Shown here in pieces: positions 1 to 5,539 of a stretch of DNA of 11,432 bases. The first letter of the stretch is position 1. Each line of letters opens with the position of its first letter. The notes under the pieces were generated by a model that worked only from the letters and a program-made list of their open reading frames with translations, was not told the DNA's origin and searched no databases. Origin of the DNA: Oscillospiraceae bacterium. Its GTDB lineage: Bacteria > Bacillota > Clostridia > Oscillospirales > Acutalibacteraceae. The position numbers and the translations under genes are program-made. The DNA is taken from NCBI GenBank assembly GCA_029004655.1, contig JAQVYP010000043.1, positions 1 through 11,432 of the forward strand. Direction: 5' to 3'.

Positions 1-200
1 CCTATGAAAAATATGTTGTATCAAACAGAAGCCATTTTTCAAAAACTGATGTCGTAGCCAAAGTGGTATGCAAAGCAATAAAAAGTCGCAATCCTCGTGC
101 TCGTTATTCGGTTGGATTTATGGCAAAACCTTCAATTTTACTTTATAAATTACTTCCCAGTAAAGTCTATGACAGTGTTTTGCGTCTTATATTCAAATAA
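1..200 (+). CDS. Short-chain dehydrogenase/reductase, C-terminal fragment
   Basis: This is the last 65 codons of a gene that begins left of the window; the reading frame starts at base 3 and ends in TAA at 198-200. The tail contains NPRARYSVGFMAK followed by LLYKLLPSKVYDSVLRLIFK. This matches the usual C-terminal pattern of classical SDR oxidoreductases (PkaRY-vG--Ak----l-LLP----D). The Rossmann nucleotide-binding site and the Tyr-x-x-x-Lys catalytic motif would lie upstream and cannot be seen, so cofactor and substrate are unknown. No hairpin terminator is visible after the stop. The next gene has its own promoter, so the two are probably separate units. Confidence 0.8.
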   Translation, partial: YEKYVVSNRSHFSKTDVVAKVVCKAIKSRNPRARYSVGFMAKPSILLYKLLPSKVYDSVLRLIFK

Positions 201-283
201 AATATTGAACTTTAAGGCGGAACATTATTGTTTATAAACTGATTTTGAATTAACTGATTGATTTTTACAAACCACCTTGTTTC

Positions 284-312
284 TTTACAAAGTACATCGT
301 TTGGCTTATAAT
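284..312 (+). promoter_or_regulatory. Sigma-A type promoter for the MBL-fold gene
   Basis: A TTTACA -35 box (284-289) is followed by a 17-bp spacer and a perfect TATAAT -10 box (307-312). Transcription should start near 319. This leaves a short leader with AAAGGA at 335-340 ahead of the preferred ATG at 357. It also argues against the upstream ATG at 330, which would have a leader of only about 10 nt and no SD site. Confidence 0.75.
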
Positions 313-356
313 AAAAGCGAAATTTTCTTATGCGAAAGGAATTAAACTGTACCCAT

Positions 357-1268
357 ATGAAAAAATTAATAAGTATACTGCTTTGCAGCATAATCATTAT
401 TTCCGGCTCTTCGGGTTGTGTAGACGGGTTTACCGTTTCTAAGATGATCTCGAACACAACTGGCAGTGATCAACAAATTACTATTGACTTTCTAAACGTC
501 GGTCAGGGAGACTGTGAACTTGTTATTTTGCCGAATAACAGAACAATGTTGATTGATGCGGGAAATAGGAATGACGGTGATCTCATTGTCGATTACCTTA
601 ACTCTTTAAAAATCAAGACTTTGGATTATGTAATTTGTACCCATCCTCATGAAGACCATATTGGTGGCATGAGGGATATTATTGAGAACTTTGACATAGG
701 TCAGCTTTATTTGCCACAATTTTCTGAAGATGATACTCCGACAACACGCATTTATGAAGACCTTCTTGAAGCCGCTAATGATAAAAAATTAAGCATTACT
801 AACTCTGTGGCCGGATTATCGATATTGGAAGAGCAAGGCTTGGACATTCATATGGTTGCTCCAAAATCAACCGATTATGGAGACTTAAACGATTATTCGG
901 CTGTGGTATATTTAAAATTCAATAATACTGTTGCTTTGTTTATGGGCGATGCAGGAAAACCTAGTGAAGAAGAAATCATAAATAACAAATATGATGTTGA
1001 TGCTGATATTTTAAAGGTCGGGCACCATGGCAGTTCTACCTCATCATCGAAAGAATTTATCAGCGCTGTTTCTCCCGAAACTGCAATCATTTCATGTGGT
1101 ATAAACAACTCTTACAATCTTCCGAACGATAGCACCCTAGTCACTCTCAATAATGCCGGCGCAGATATTTATCGAACCGATATTATTGGAACTATTGAAA
1201 TAAAAATAAATTCAGAAAGCTATACCGTCAACAAACTGCCTAATATCAATCTTAACGGGGGAGATTAA
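357..1268 (+). CDS. ComEC-like metallo-beta-lactamase-fold hydrolase, exported (possible lipoprotein)
   Basis: The 303-residue protein starts with MKK and a hydrophobic stretch ending in SGSSGC (Cys21). This looks like a signal peptide, possibly of lipoprotein type, although Ser at -3 is a poor lipobox residue. The rest is a metallo-beta-lactamase fold of the ComEC/Rec2 C-terminal type: FLNVGQGDCELV near 45-56, LIDAG near 65-69, the metal motif THPHEDHIGG (His96, His98, Asp100, His101), MGDAG with Asp198, and VGHHGS (His223, His224). It ends with YRTDIIGTIE, typical of that family. Related domains are predicted metal-dependent hydrolases, possibly nucleases acting on DNA outside the membrane, but the substrate here is unknown. 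The ComEC transmembrane channel is absent, so this is a free-standing domain. The family GHP-[HN] motif reads NLPND here. An in-frame ATG at 330 would add 9 residues; I prefer 357 because it puts the signal peptide at the N-terminus, although AAAGGA lies 16 nt upstream, a long spacing. Confidence 0.85.
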   Translation: MKKLISILLCSIIIISGSSGCVDGFTVSKMISNTTGSDQQITIDFLNVGQGDCELVILPNNRTMLIDAGNRNDGDLIVDYLNSLKIKTLDYVICTHPHEDHIGGMRDIIENFDIGQLYLPQFSEDDTPTTRIYEDLLEAANDKKLSITNSVAGLSILEEQGLDIHMVAPKSTDYGDLNDYSAVVYLKFNNTVALFMGDAGKPSEEEIINNKYDVDADILKVGHHGSSTSSSKEFISAVSPETAIISCGINNSYNLPNDSTLVTLNNAGADIYRTDIIGTIEIKINSESYTVNKLPNINLNGGD

Positions 1269-1323
1269 TTTAAATTCCTGACTCATTTTTCGCTAAGCGC
1301 CATTGTTCTTGACTATAAAACAA

Positions 1324-1354
1324 TTGAAAAGCAAAAGAATTATAAAGTTATAAA
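1324..1354 (+). promoter_or_regulatory. Possible promoter for pgeF
   Basis: TTGAAA (1324-1329) is followed after 19 bp by TATAAA (1349-1354). The spacer is longer than ideal. TATAAAGT also occurs as a tandem direct repeat at 1341-1356, so the exact -10 is uncertain. No terminator is visible between the preceding gene and this site, so readthrough is also possible. Confidence 0.3.
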
Positions 1355-1408
1355 GTTGATTTATTGCAAAAAATTAGTTTTATATATTATTGATATAGGA
1401 GTAACCAA

Positions 1409-2236
1409 ATGATTAACAGCACTAATCTTAAAATAAATACTGATGGCGAATTGTGTTATATCACATTCCCCTCTTTTGAAAAAACAGGCATATTGCGTCA
1501 TGCGTTTTCCACCCGACTTGGCGGTGTCAGCACGGGTATGTACAGCACAATGAATTTAAGCTTTTCCAATGGCGATAATCTTAGTTCAGTAAAAGAAAAT
1601 TTTATGCGGATTTGCAATACAATAGGTGTTGATTTCAGAAAATGTGTGGTTTCAAAGCAGACCCACACTGTCAATCTCCGCGTTGTTGATGAGTCCGATG
1701 TAGGCAAAGGTGTTACTCGCGATAGAGATTATGATGATGTTGACGGACTTATAACAAACATACCCGGCGTTGTTCTTGTTACCCAATTTGCAGATTGTGT
1801 TCCGCTTCTTTTTTGTGATCCGATAAACAAAGTAATAGCCGCTTCCCATGCCGGCTGGCGTGGCACTGTCGGCAAAATCGGGGCATTAACCGTTCAAAAA
1901 ATGCATGATGTTTTCGGGTCTAACCCACAAGACATTATTGTTGGAATTGCGCCTTCGATTATGCAATGTTGCTTTGAGGTTGACGAACCGGTTTATAAAG
2001 AATTTTGCAATCTAGAAACTGTAAATACTGAAGATATTTGTGAGCATAAAGATAATAATAAATATAATATCGACCTACAAAAAACCAATAAAATAATTTT
2101 AGAAAATGCCGGTATAAAGCCAGAGAATATTACGGTAACAGATCTTTGCACAAAATGCCATGCCGATGTTTTTCATTCACATAGAGCAACAGGTGGAAAG
2201 CGTGGAAATTTGGCAGCGTTTATTTCGTTAGTTTAA
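1409..2236 (+). CDS. pgeF: Peptidoglycan editing factor / multicopper-oxidase-fold purine nucleoside enzyme (YfiH/YlmD family)
   Basis: This is a full-length 275-residue member of the DUF152/laccase-domain family. Family landmarks are in order: STRLGGVSTGMYSTMNLS (34-51), QTHT with His86, DGLIT--PGV (112-121), ADCVPLLFCDP with Cys130, SHAGWRGT with His147, GIAPSIMQCCFEV (179-191) and the C-terminal DLCT---ADVFHSHRA-GGKRG. His86, Cys130 and His147 correspond to the zinc-binding triad of the family. Members have been reported as polyphenol oxidases, as purine nucleoside phosphorylase/adenosine deaminases and, in E. coli, as an editor removing wrongly built peptidoglycan precursors. The cytoplasmic purine activity is the best supported biochemically; which role holds here cannot be read from sequence. 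ATAGGAG (1395-1401) lies 7 nt before the ATG. It converges on the DUF2304 gene, with a mobile-element cluster directly behind its stop codon. Confidence 0.93.
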   Translation: MINSTNLKINTDGELCYITFPSFEKTGILRHAFSTRLGGVSTGMYSTMNLSFSNGDNLSSVKENFMRICNTIGVDFRKCVVSKQTHTVNLRVVDESDVGKGVTRDRDYDDVDGLITNIPGVVLVTQFADCVPLLFCDPINKVIAASHAGWRGTVGKIGALTVQKMHDVFGSNPQDIIVGIAPSIMQCCFEVDEPVYKEFCNLETVNTEDICEHKDNNKYNIDLQKTNKIILENAGIKPENITVTDLCTKCHADVFHSHRATGGKRGNLAAFISLV

Positions 2237-2240
2237 TTAT

Positions 2241-2556
2241 GGGTACCTCTAATACTAATTCCAAATAAAAATCAACCAATCTTCGCGGTCTTTTGTTTGC
2301 GAGACTGCGTTGTCGTTCTCGGCGGGCGATAGCCCGCCTTCGTCCTCCGCCTTGTCTCACAAACAAAATCCTCGCAAATCTTGGTCACTTTTTAATTGGA
2401 ATTAGTATAAAAACCTGACGACTGTCAGATTGGCTGGGATTTTTCACCATTCAAGCCGATTAATTGCCCGAATACTTCTGTATTTTTAAAAAAATCGACG
2501 CAGAGTGGGGGGAAAGACTCGCCAAGATGATGGGCAGACGGTTTTTAGAGATACCC
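2241..2556. mobile_element. Outer MITE-like element, interrupted by a second element, flanked by TTAT duplications
   Basis: Right terminal inverted repeat: 2540-2556, reading GGGTATCTCTAAAAACC on the - strand. The left copy is split: GGGTACCTCTA (2241-2251) is followed by the inner element and then resumes as AAAAACC. Joining the halves and removing one TAA copy restores GGGTACCTCTAAAAACC, which matches the right end at 16 of 17 positions. The 4 bases on each side are identical: TTAT at 2237-2240 and at 2557-2560, a likely target-site duplication. Without the inner insertion the element is 158 bp. It has no ORF of note, so it would depend on a transposase elsewhere. Its right part (2411-2540) carries small hairpins such as CTGAC-GACT-GTCAG. 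I cannot assign a transposase family. Confidence 0.65.
2253..2407. mobile_element. Inner 155-bp palindromic MITE with TAA duplications
   Basis: The ends TACTAATTCCAA (2253-2264) and TTGGAATTAGTA (2396-2407) are perfect inverted repeats. Complementarity continues inward with few mismatches, for example TTTTGTTTGCGAGAC at 2291-2305 against GTCTCACAAACAAAA at 2354-2368. It closes in a perfect 7-bp stem GGCGGGC/GCCCGCC around a GATA loop (2321-2338). TAA stands on both sides (2250-2252 and 2408-2410). The whole unit can fold into one long hairpin in either strand. There is no coding capacity. The apex is far more GC-rich than its surroundings. The family is unknown to me; it could equally be called a long REP-like extragenic palindrome. 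Confidence 0.7.
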
Positions 2557-2561
2557 TTATT

Positions 2562-2613
2562 AACCTGAAATGACACACACTATAAAACAATATAGTGTGT
2601 GTCATTTTAGGTT
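2562..2613. terminator. Bidirectional terminator between convergent pgeF and the DUF2304 gene
   Basis: A 23-bp stem runs from AACCTGAAATGACACAC... (from 2562) to ...GTGTGTCATTTTAGGTT (to 2613). It has a single G:T wobble and an AAACAA loop (2585-2590). T-rich stretches lie on the right side (GGTTTTGATT) and, weaker, on the left for - strand reading. It lies 20 bp beyond the stop of the - strand gene. It is separated from the + strand gene only by the mobile elements. Confidence 0.85.
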
Positions 2614-2633
2614 TTGATTATTAAGACTATTAA

Positions 2634-2996
2634 TCAAACATCTTTTTTGTTGCTCAACTGCTTATCCAGTTCATTTTGTTTAACTGCATATTCTTCAATA
2701 AGCATTTGTAATTTATGCTTTTGCATTGAAACTTGAACAGATAACTGAAAAAGCTTAATAATCAAAATAAATATAAAGACTAAGAAAACAAAGTTAGAAG
2801 CTGATTCAAATCCTATAAGATCGGATAAAAATGTAGCAATCTGTGGAAAAACACTTATAATAACTATCATAGCAGAAAGCACTATCCAAAAAACAGCATC
2901 ATCAATATGCATTTGGAACTTTCTTATTTTCCTTAAAACAAAATAACATGTAACAATTGAAAAAACCACAAGTAGCAATCGCAAGTAAATTGACAT
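2634..2996 (-). CDS. DUF2304 family membrane protein, partner of GT2 glycosyltransferase
   Basis: A 120-residue protein with three predicted membrane helices (about 4-21, 35-56, 67-87), followed by a polar, probably coiled-coil tail (88-115). The pattern RKIRKFQMHIDDAVFWI, then SVFPQI near 48-53 and LIGFESASNFVFL near 60-72, is typical of DUF2304. Such proteins are usually encoded next to DPM1-like GT2 glycosyltransferases and are thought to be membrane partners of them. Here the gene follows the glycosyltransferase after 30 nt, so the two share an mRNA. An AAAGGG site lies about 8 nt before the ATG. No enzymatic residues are evident. Confidence 0.85.
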   Translation of the reverse strand: MSIYLRLLLVVFSIVTCYFVLRKIRKFQMHIDDAVFWIVLSAMIVIISVFPQIATFLSDLIGFESASNFVFLVFIFILIIKLFQLSVQVSMQKHKLQMLIEEYAVKQNELDKQLSNKKDV

Positions 2997-3026
2997 ATTT
3001 ATATCCCTTTCTTTGAAAATAATGAT

Positions 3027-3722
3027 TTATATTTTAGTCTTTTTTCTAAACCATTGAATAAAGAAAATTGACATACACATTCTTAGCATATATTCTATAG
3101 CACGCGACATAGTGAGATAACTCTCGCCTGCAATTCTTTCATTCATTTCAACTTGAACTTCTTCAACCTTTGCGCCGCATTTTATAAGATATGAAATTGT
3201 GTCCGGCTCCGGACCAAAGTCCATAGATTTTGCCATAAACTTAATTGTCTTAGCATTAAACATTCTCATTCCTGAAGTTGTATCGCTAATTTTCTTGTGC
3301 GTAGTTACCATGATTGCAAATTCAATAACATTGTTGCCCATCATTCTTAGGCTGGTTGGTTTCTTTTTTGTTTTAAACCTTGAACCTATCACTATATCAG
3401 CGCCGGTCTGCGCCATGCATTTCAGCATATCCTCAATATACTCCGGATTATGCTGACCATCGCCATCAAACTGTATACAATAATCGTACTTGTTGTTATG
3501 TGCATATTTCATACCCGCCTGAAAGCCTCCGGCAAGTCCCAAATTAACCGGTAGGTCAATTAAATTGTATCCATTTTTTCGGCAGATTTTTGCTGTATGG
3601 TCACGTGAGCCATCATTAACTACAACATAATCATACTGCGGATAATTTTCTATTATATTATTTACAACACGTTCAATATTTTCCTCTTCATTATAAGCAG
3701 GAATTAATATTATTAGACTCAT
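3027..3722 (-). CDS. GT2 family glycosyltransferase, polyprenyl-phosphate sugar transferase type (DPM1-like)
   Basis: A 231-residue GT-A fold enzyme. Visible motifs are IPAYNEEENI (7-16), VVVNDGSRDHT (33-43), the metal/nucleotide-sugar DxD site FDGDGQH with Asp86 and Asp88, VIGSRF (111-116) and SDTTSGMRMFNAK (146-158). The C-terminus has RIAGESYLT, common in this branch, and a weakly hydrophobic amphipathic end (209-225). The family moves a sugar from a nucleotide donor to a polyprenyl phosphate on the inner membrane face, and the product then feeds surface glycan modification. The specific sugar cannot be told. It lacks the two C-terminal membrane helices of GtrB-type enzymes, so the downstream DUF2304 protein may provide the membrane anchor (inference). 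GGTGAG lies shortly before the ATG, and a strong promoter lies upstream. Confidence 0.88.
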   Translation of the reverse strand: MSLIILIPAYNEEENIERVVNNIIENYPQYDYVVVNDGSRDHTAKICRKNGYNLIDLPVNLGLAGGFQAGMKYAHNNKYDYCIQFDGDGQHNPEYIEDMLKCMAQTGADIVIGSRFKTKKKPTSLRMMGNNVIEFAIMVTTHKKISDTTSGMRMFNAKTIKFMAKSMDFGPEPDTISYLIKCGAKVEEVQVEMNERIAGESYLTMSRAIEYMLRMCMSIFFIQWFRKKTKI

Positions 3723-3764
3723 ACACTCACCACACTATACCATTATTTAATTATATCATACTAA

Positions 3765-3793
3765 ATAATACATCATTATTTAAGTTTTATCAA
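3765..3793 (-). promoter_or_regulatory. Promoter of the GT2-DUF2304 operon
   Basis: On the - strand, TTGATA (3793-3788) is followed by exactly 17 bp and TATTAT (3770-3765). Transcription would begin near 3758, giving a leader of about 35 nt that carries the GGTGAG ribosome site. Confidence 0.7.
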
Positions 3794-3903
3794 CATAAAT
3801 AGCAGGAAATCCATCTATACACCAAATCATTGAACTCAATTTTCCAATATTTAAAATTTTTATAACAATATTATGTTCTCACTTATCGCAATTTCTGTCA
3901 AGT

Positions 3904-3943
3904 AAAAAGCCAAACAGCATCATTATTAGATGCTATTTGGCTT
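3904..3943 (-). terminator. Rho-independent terminator of the SH3b-C39 gene
   Basis: A 15-bp stem (AAGCCAAATAGCATC, 3943-3929, with its partner 3921-3907 on the - strand) has one wobble pair and a 7-nt loop. It is followed by a T run (3908-3904). It starts 57 bp beyond the stop codon. The rest of the 277-bp gap between this gene and the GT2 gene holds only the GT2 promoter and AT-rich sequence. Confidence 0.85.
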
Positions 3944-3999
3944 GTTGCGTATACCTTATTTAATTATAATTTGTTTGCAATCGGAAAGGCTAGCGCACA

Positions 4000-4971
4000 T
4001 TATTTGTAATATACTATTTTAGAGAAATTAGTATATTTTGATGAATATTGAGATAAAGTTGTTCTGGCTGTGCTTCCCGGATCCTTAATGAGAAAATTTC
4101 CAGCACTTAAGGTTCCGCCGGTAAATCCCGTAATAACAACATAATGTGAGCTGCCTAAAGATGTTCTACCCCCTATTATCACCGGCTTACCCTCAACTAA
4201 TTTTGAGTAAACAACCTTAAGATAATCGCTTTCTGCATATGAGACATAGTTTGTTGGCCAATAGACTGCCCCTCCAGATGTGAATGACAGGCTTGTTGCT
4301 AATTTGTTTGGTGTAATGGTAGTTCCTGTTCTATAGCTTTCAGTAATTGAGAGACAGCTGACTGCACATCCTACCTGAGAAATCGTCTTTCCAGAGCTTC
4401 CTAGTTCTGTGTCAGCCCAACGACTATCAGTCTGTTTATAATTAGCTGTATTAAGTGAAACATAGCTATAAGATTCATATTTTTTAATATATAAAGCGCT
4501 TACGTAACCGGTTTGTATTCCATTATACAGGATTTTATACCATCCGCTTGATTCGGACAAAATCAATATATTTGTGCCACGAAAAATATAGTTTTTAACC
4601 GAGTACGATGTTCCGGCTCCGGTTCGCACAGTTAATGAACTTGATGAAGTACTAACATATCCTGCAGTGCTGCTTACAGATGTAATGTAGTCGGCAGAGC
4701 AATAGCCAAACTGCCCACTCGCATATTCAACCTTCCACCAACCACCTGATTTAGAAATAAGAGTAACATAACTTCCGCTCCTGAGCCCCGCAACCCTCGA
4801 ATAAGAAGTTCCCATCCCAGAGCGGACAATAAGTGAAGTTGATGTTGTTGTAACCTTTCCGGCAGTTGAACTGCTGTCAGCAGCACTAACAGAAGGCGCG
4901 GCAAATATAAAAATTGAAATTATTATTGATAAAGTAAAAATAAATGATACGAATAATGTAAATTTTTTCAT
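4000..4971 (-). CDS. Secreted protein with two SH3b domains and a C39-like papain-fold peptidase domain
   Basis: 323 residues. Residues 1-30 form a classical Sec signal peptide (MKKF, hydrophobic core, cleavage likely after PSVSA). Two bacterial SH3 domains follow, about 37-97 and 103-163, each with the (L)-V-R-G-GTSYS start and a GWW/GWY-K-(Y) centre. They probably bind peptidoglycan. The C-terminal part (about 175-323) is a C39-like (Peptidase_C39_2) domain: QTDSRWADTELG, then GCAVSCLSI with Cys202 as the probable nucleophile, SHYVVITG with His276, and LIKDPG with Asp297. All three expected catalytic residues are present. The protein is probably an extracellular cysteine peptidase or amidase acting at the cell wall, though the real substrate is unknown. 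AAGGAG (4985-4980) sits 8 nt before the ATG. The gene is a single unit with its own promoter and terminator. The coding region is rich in Ser, Thr and Tyr, as expected of secreted wall proteins. Confidence 0.88.
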   Translation of the reverse strand: MKKFTLFVSFIFTLSIIISIFIFAAPSVSAADSSSTAGKVTTTSTSLIVRSGMGTSYSRVAGLRSGSYVTLISKSGGWWKVEYASGQFGYCSADYITSVSSTAGYVSTSSSSLTVRTGAGTSYSVKNYIFRGTNILILSESSGWYKILYNGIQTGYVSALYIKKYESYSYVSLNTANYKQTDSRWADTELGSSGKTISQVGCAVSCLSITESYRTGTTITPNKLATSLSFTSGGAVYWPTNYVSYAESDYLKVVYSKLVEGKPVIIGGRTSLGSSHYVVITGFTGGTLSAGNFLIKDPGSTARTTLSQYSSKYTNFSKIVYYK

Positions 4972-5001
4972 TTTTTACACTCCTTAACATTTTGTACCTT
5001 A

Positions 5002-5032
5002 ATATTAGCATAGATATTAAGCTTTTTGTTAA
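5002..5032 (-). promoter_or_regulatory. Probable promoter of the SH3b-C39 gene (extended -10)
   Basis: On the - strand, TGCTAATAT (5010-5002) reads as an extended -10 (TGnTAATAT). TTAACA (5032-5027) lies 19 bp upstream of it. The spacer is long, but the TGn extension may compensate. Confidence 0.45.
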
Positions 5033-5056
5033 TCCAAATATTGTTATTAAATGAAA

Positions 5057-5101
5057 TTAAAGGGTAACGCATTGCAAATTTTGCAATGCGTTACCCTTTA
5101 A
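5057..5101 (-). terminator. Terminator after the small membrane protein gene
   Basis: A perfect 19-bp stem (TTAAAGGGTAACGCATTGC at 5057-5075 against 5083-5101) has an AAATTTT loop. It lies 59 bp beyond the stop of the small membrane protein gene. The - strand continuation is only moderately T-rich (TTTCATTTAAT). It could stop transcription in both directions, but no + strand gene faces it. Confidence 0.75.
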
Positions 5102-5160
5102 ATGTGTATTTTCCGCAGTATTTAATTAATGTGTATATCGATCATTTTATCAAATATTGC

Positions 5161-5415
5161 TTAGCAAGAGTTAGATCTACGACTACCTCTAATAATTAGA
5201 AATGCAATAAGTGTGACAAATATTGCTAAAGCAAACAGTGCAAATGCAACAATATTCATGAGAATAATTGGGAATATAAGCGCCCCGACAATCAAGCCGA
5301 TAGTAAATAATAGTACACCGGCAAGAACTGCCACAACGATATCTAAACTCCTGCTAACACGAAATCCACGTCCTCTATCATTACTCATGTTGTTCATCAT
5401 AATTTTCACAACCAC
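5161..5415 (-). CDS. Small two-helix membrane protein, unknown function
   Basis: At most 84 residues: a short basic N-terminus (NDRGRGFRVSRS), two long hydrophobic segments (about 24-47 and 49-75) joined by a Pro turn, and a basic end, IIRGSRRSNSC. This predicts a helical hairpin with both ends in the cytoplasm by the positive-inside rule. I do not recognise the family. The start is uncertain. The longest form begins with GTG at 5415, ATG codons follow at 5400, 5397 and 5388, and none has a well-spaced SD site; AAGGT lies about 14 nt before the GTG. It stands alone, between its own terminator and the terminator of the DUF624 operon. The charge pattern and the clean flanking terminators support a real gene. 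Confidence 0.65.
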   Translation of the reverse strand: MVVKIMMNNMSNDRGRGFRVSRSLDIVVAVLAGVLLFTIGLIVGALIFPIILMNIVAFALFALAIFVTLIAFLIIRGSRRSNSC

Positions 5416-5503
5416 TATTTTTCTAATCTACCTTACAAAAATATAAAGTAGATTGCAACACATACTATGCTAAATATCATAGTTATGTTACTTAATCAAT
5501 AGC

Positions 5504-5533
5504 ATAAAAAGCGGCAGACCATAAGGTCTGCCG
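5504..5533 (-). terminator. Terminator of the DUF624 operon
   Basis: A perfect 9-bp GC-rich stem, CGGCAGACC/GGTCTGCCG (5512-5520 and 5525-5533), with an ATAA loop. On the - strand it is followed by CTTTTTAT. It begins 6 bp after the stop codon of the DUF624 gene. Confidence 0.9.
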
Positions 5534-5539
5534 ATAAAA

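Noticed and set aside
264..291. TTTACAAA repeated 20 bp apart upstream of the MBL-fold gene, considered as an operator
   Set aside because: The second copy is the -35 box of the promoter itself. A single AT-rich direct repeat is not enough to claim a binding site.
2411..2540. Small hairpins (CTGAC-GACT-GTCAG; AATAC-TTCT-GTATT) considered as a riboswitch or small RNA
   Set aside because: No known riboswitch pattern, no promoter in a sensible place, and the stretch lies inside the outer mobile element, which explains its structure.
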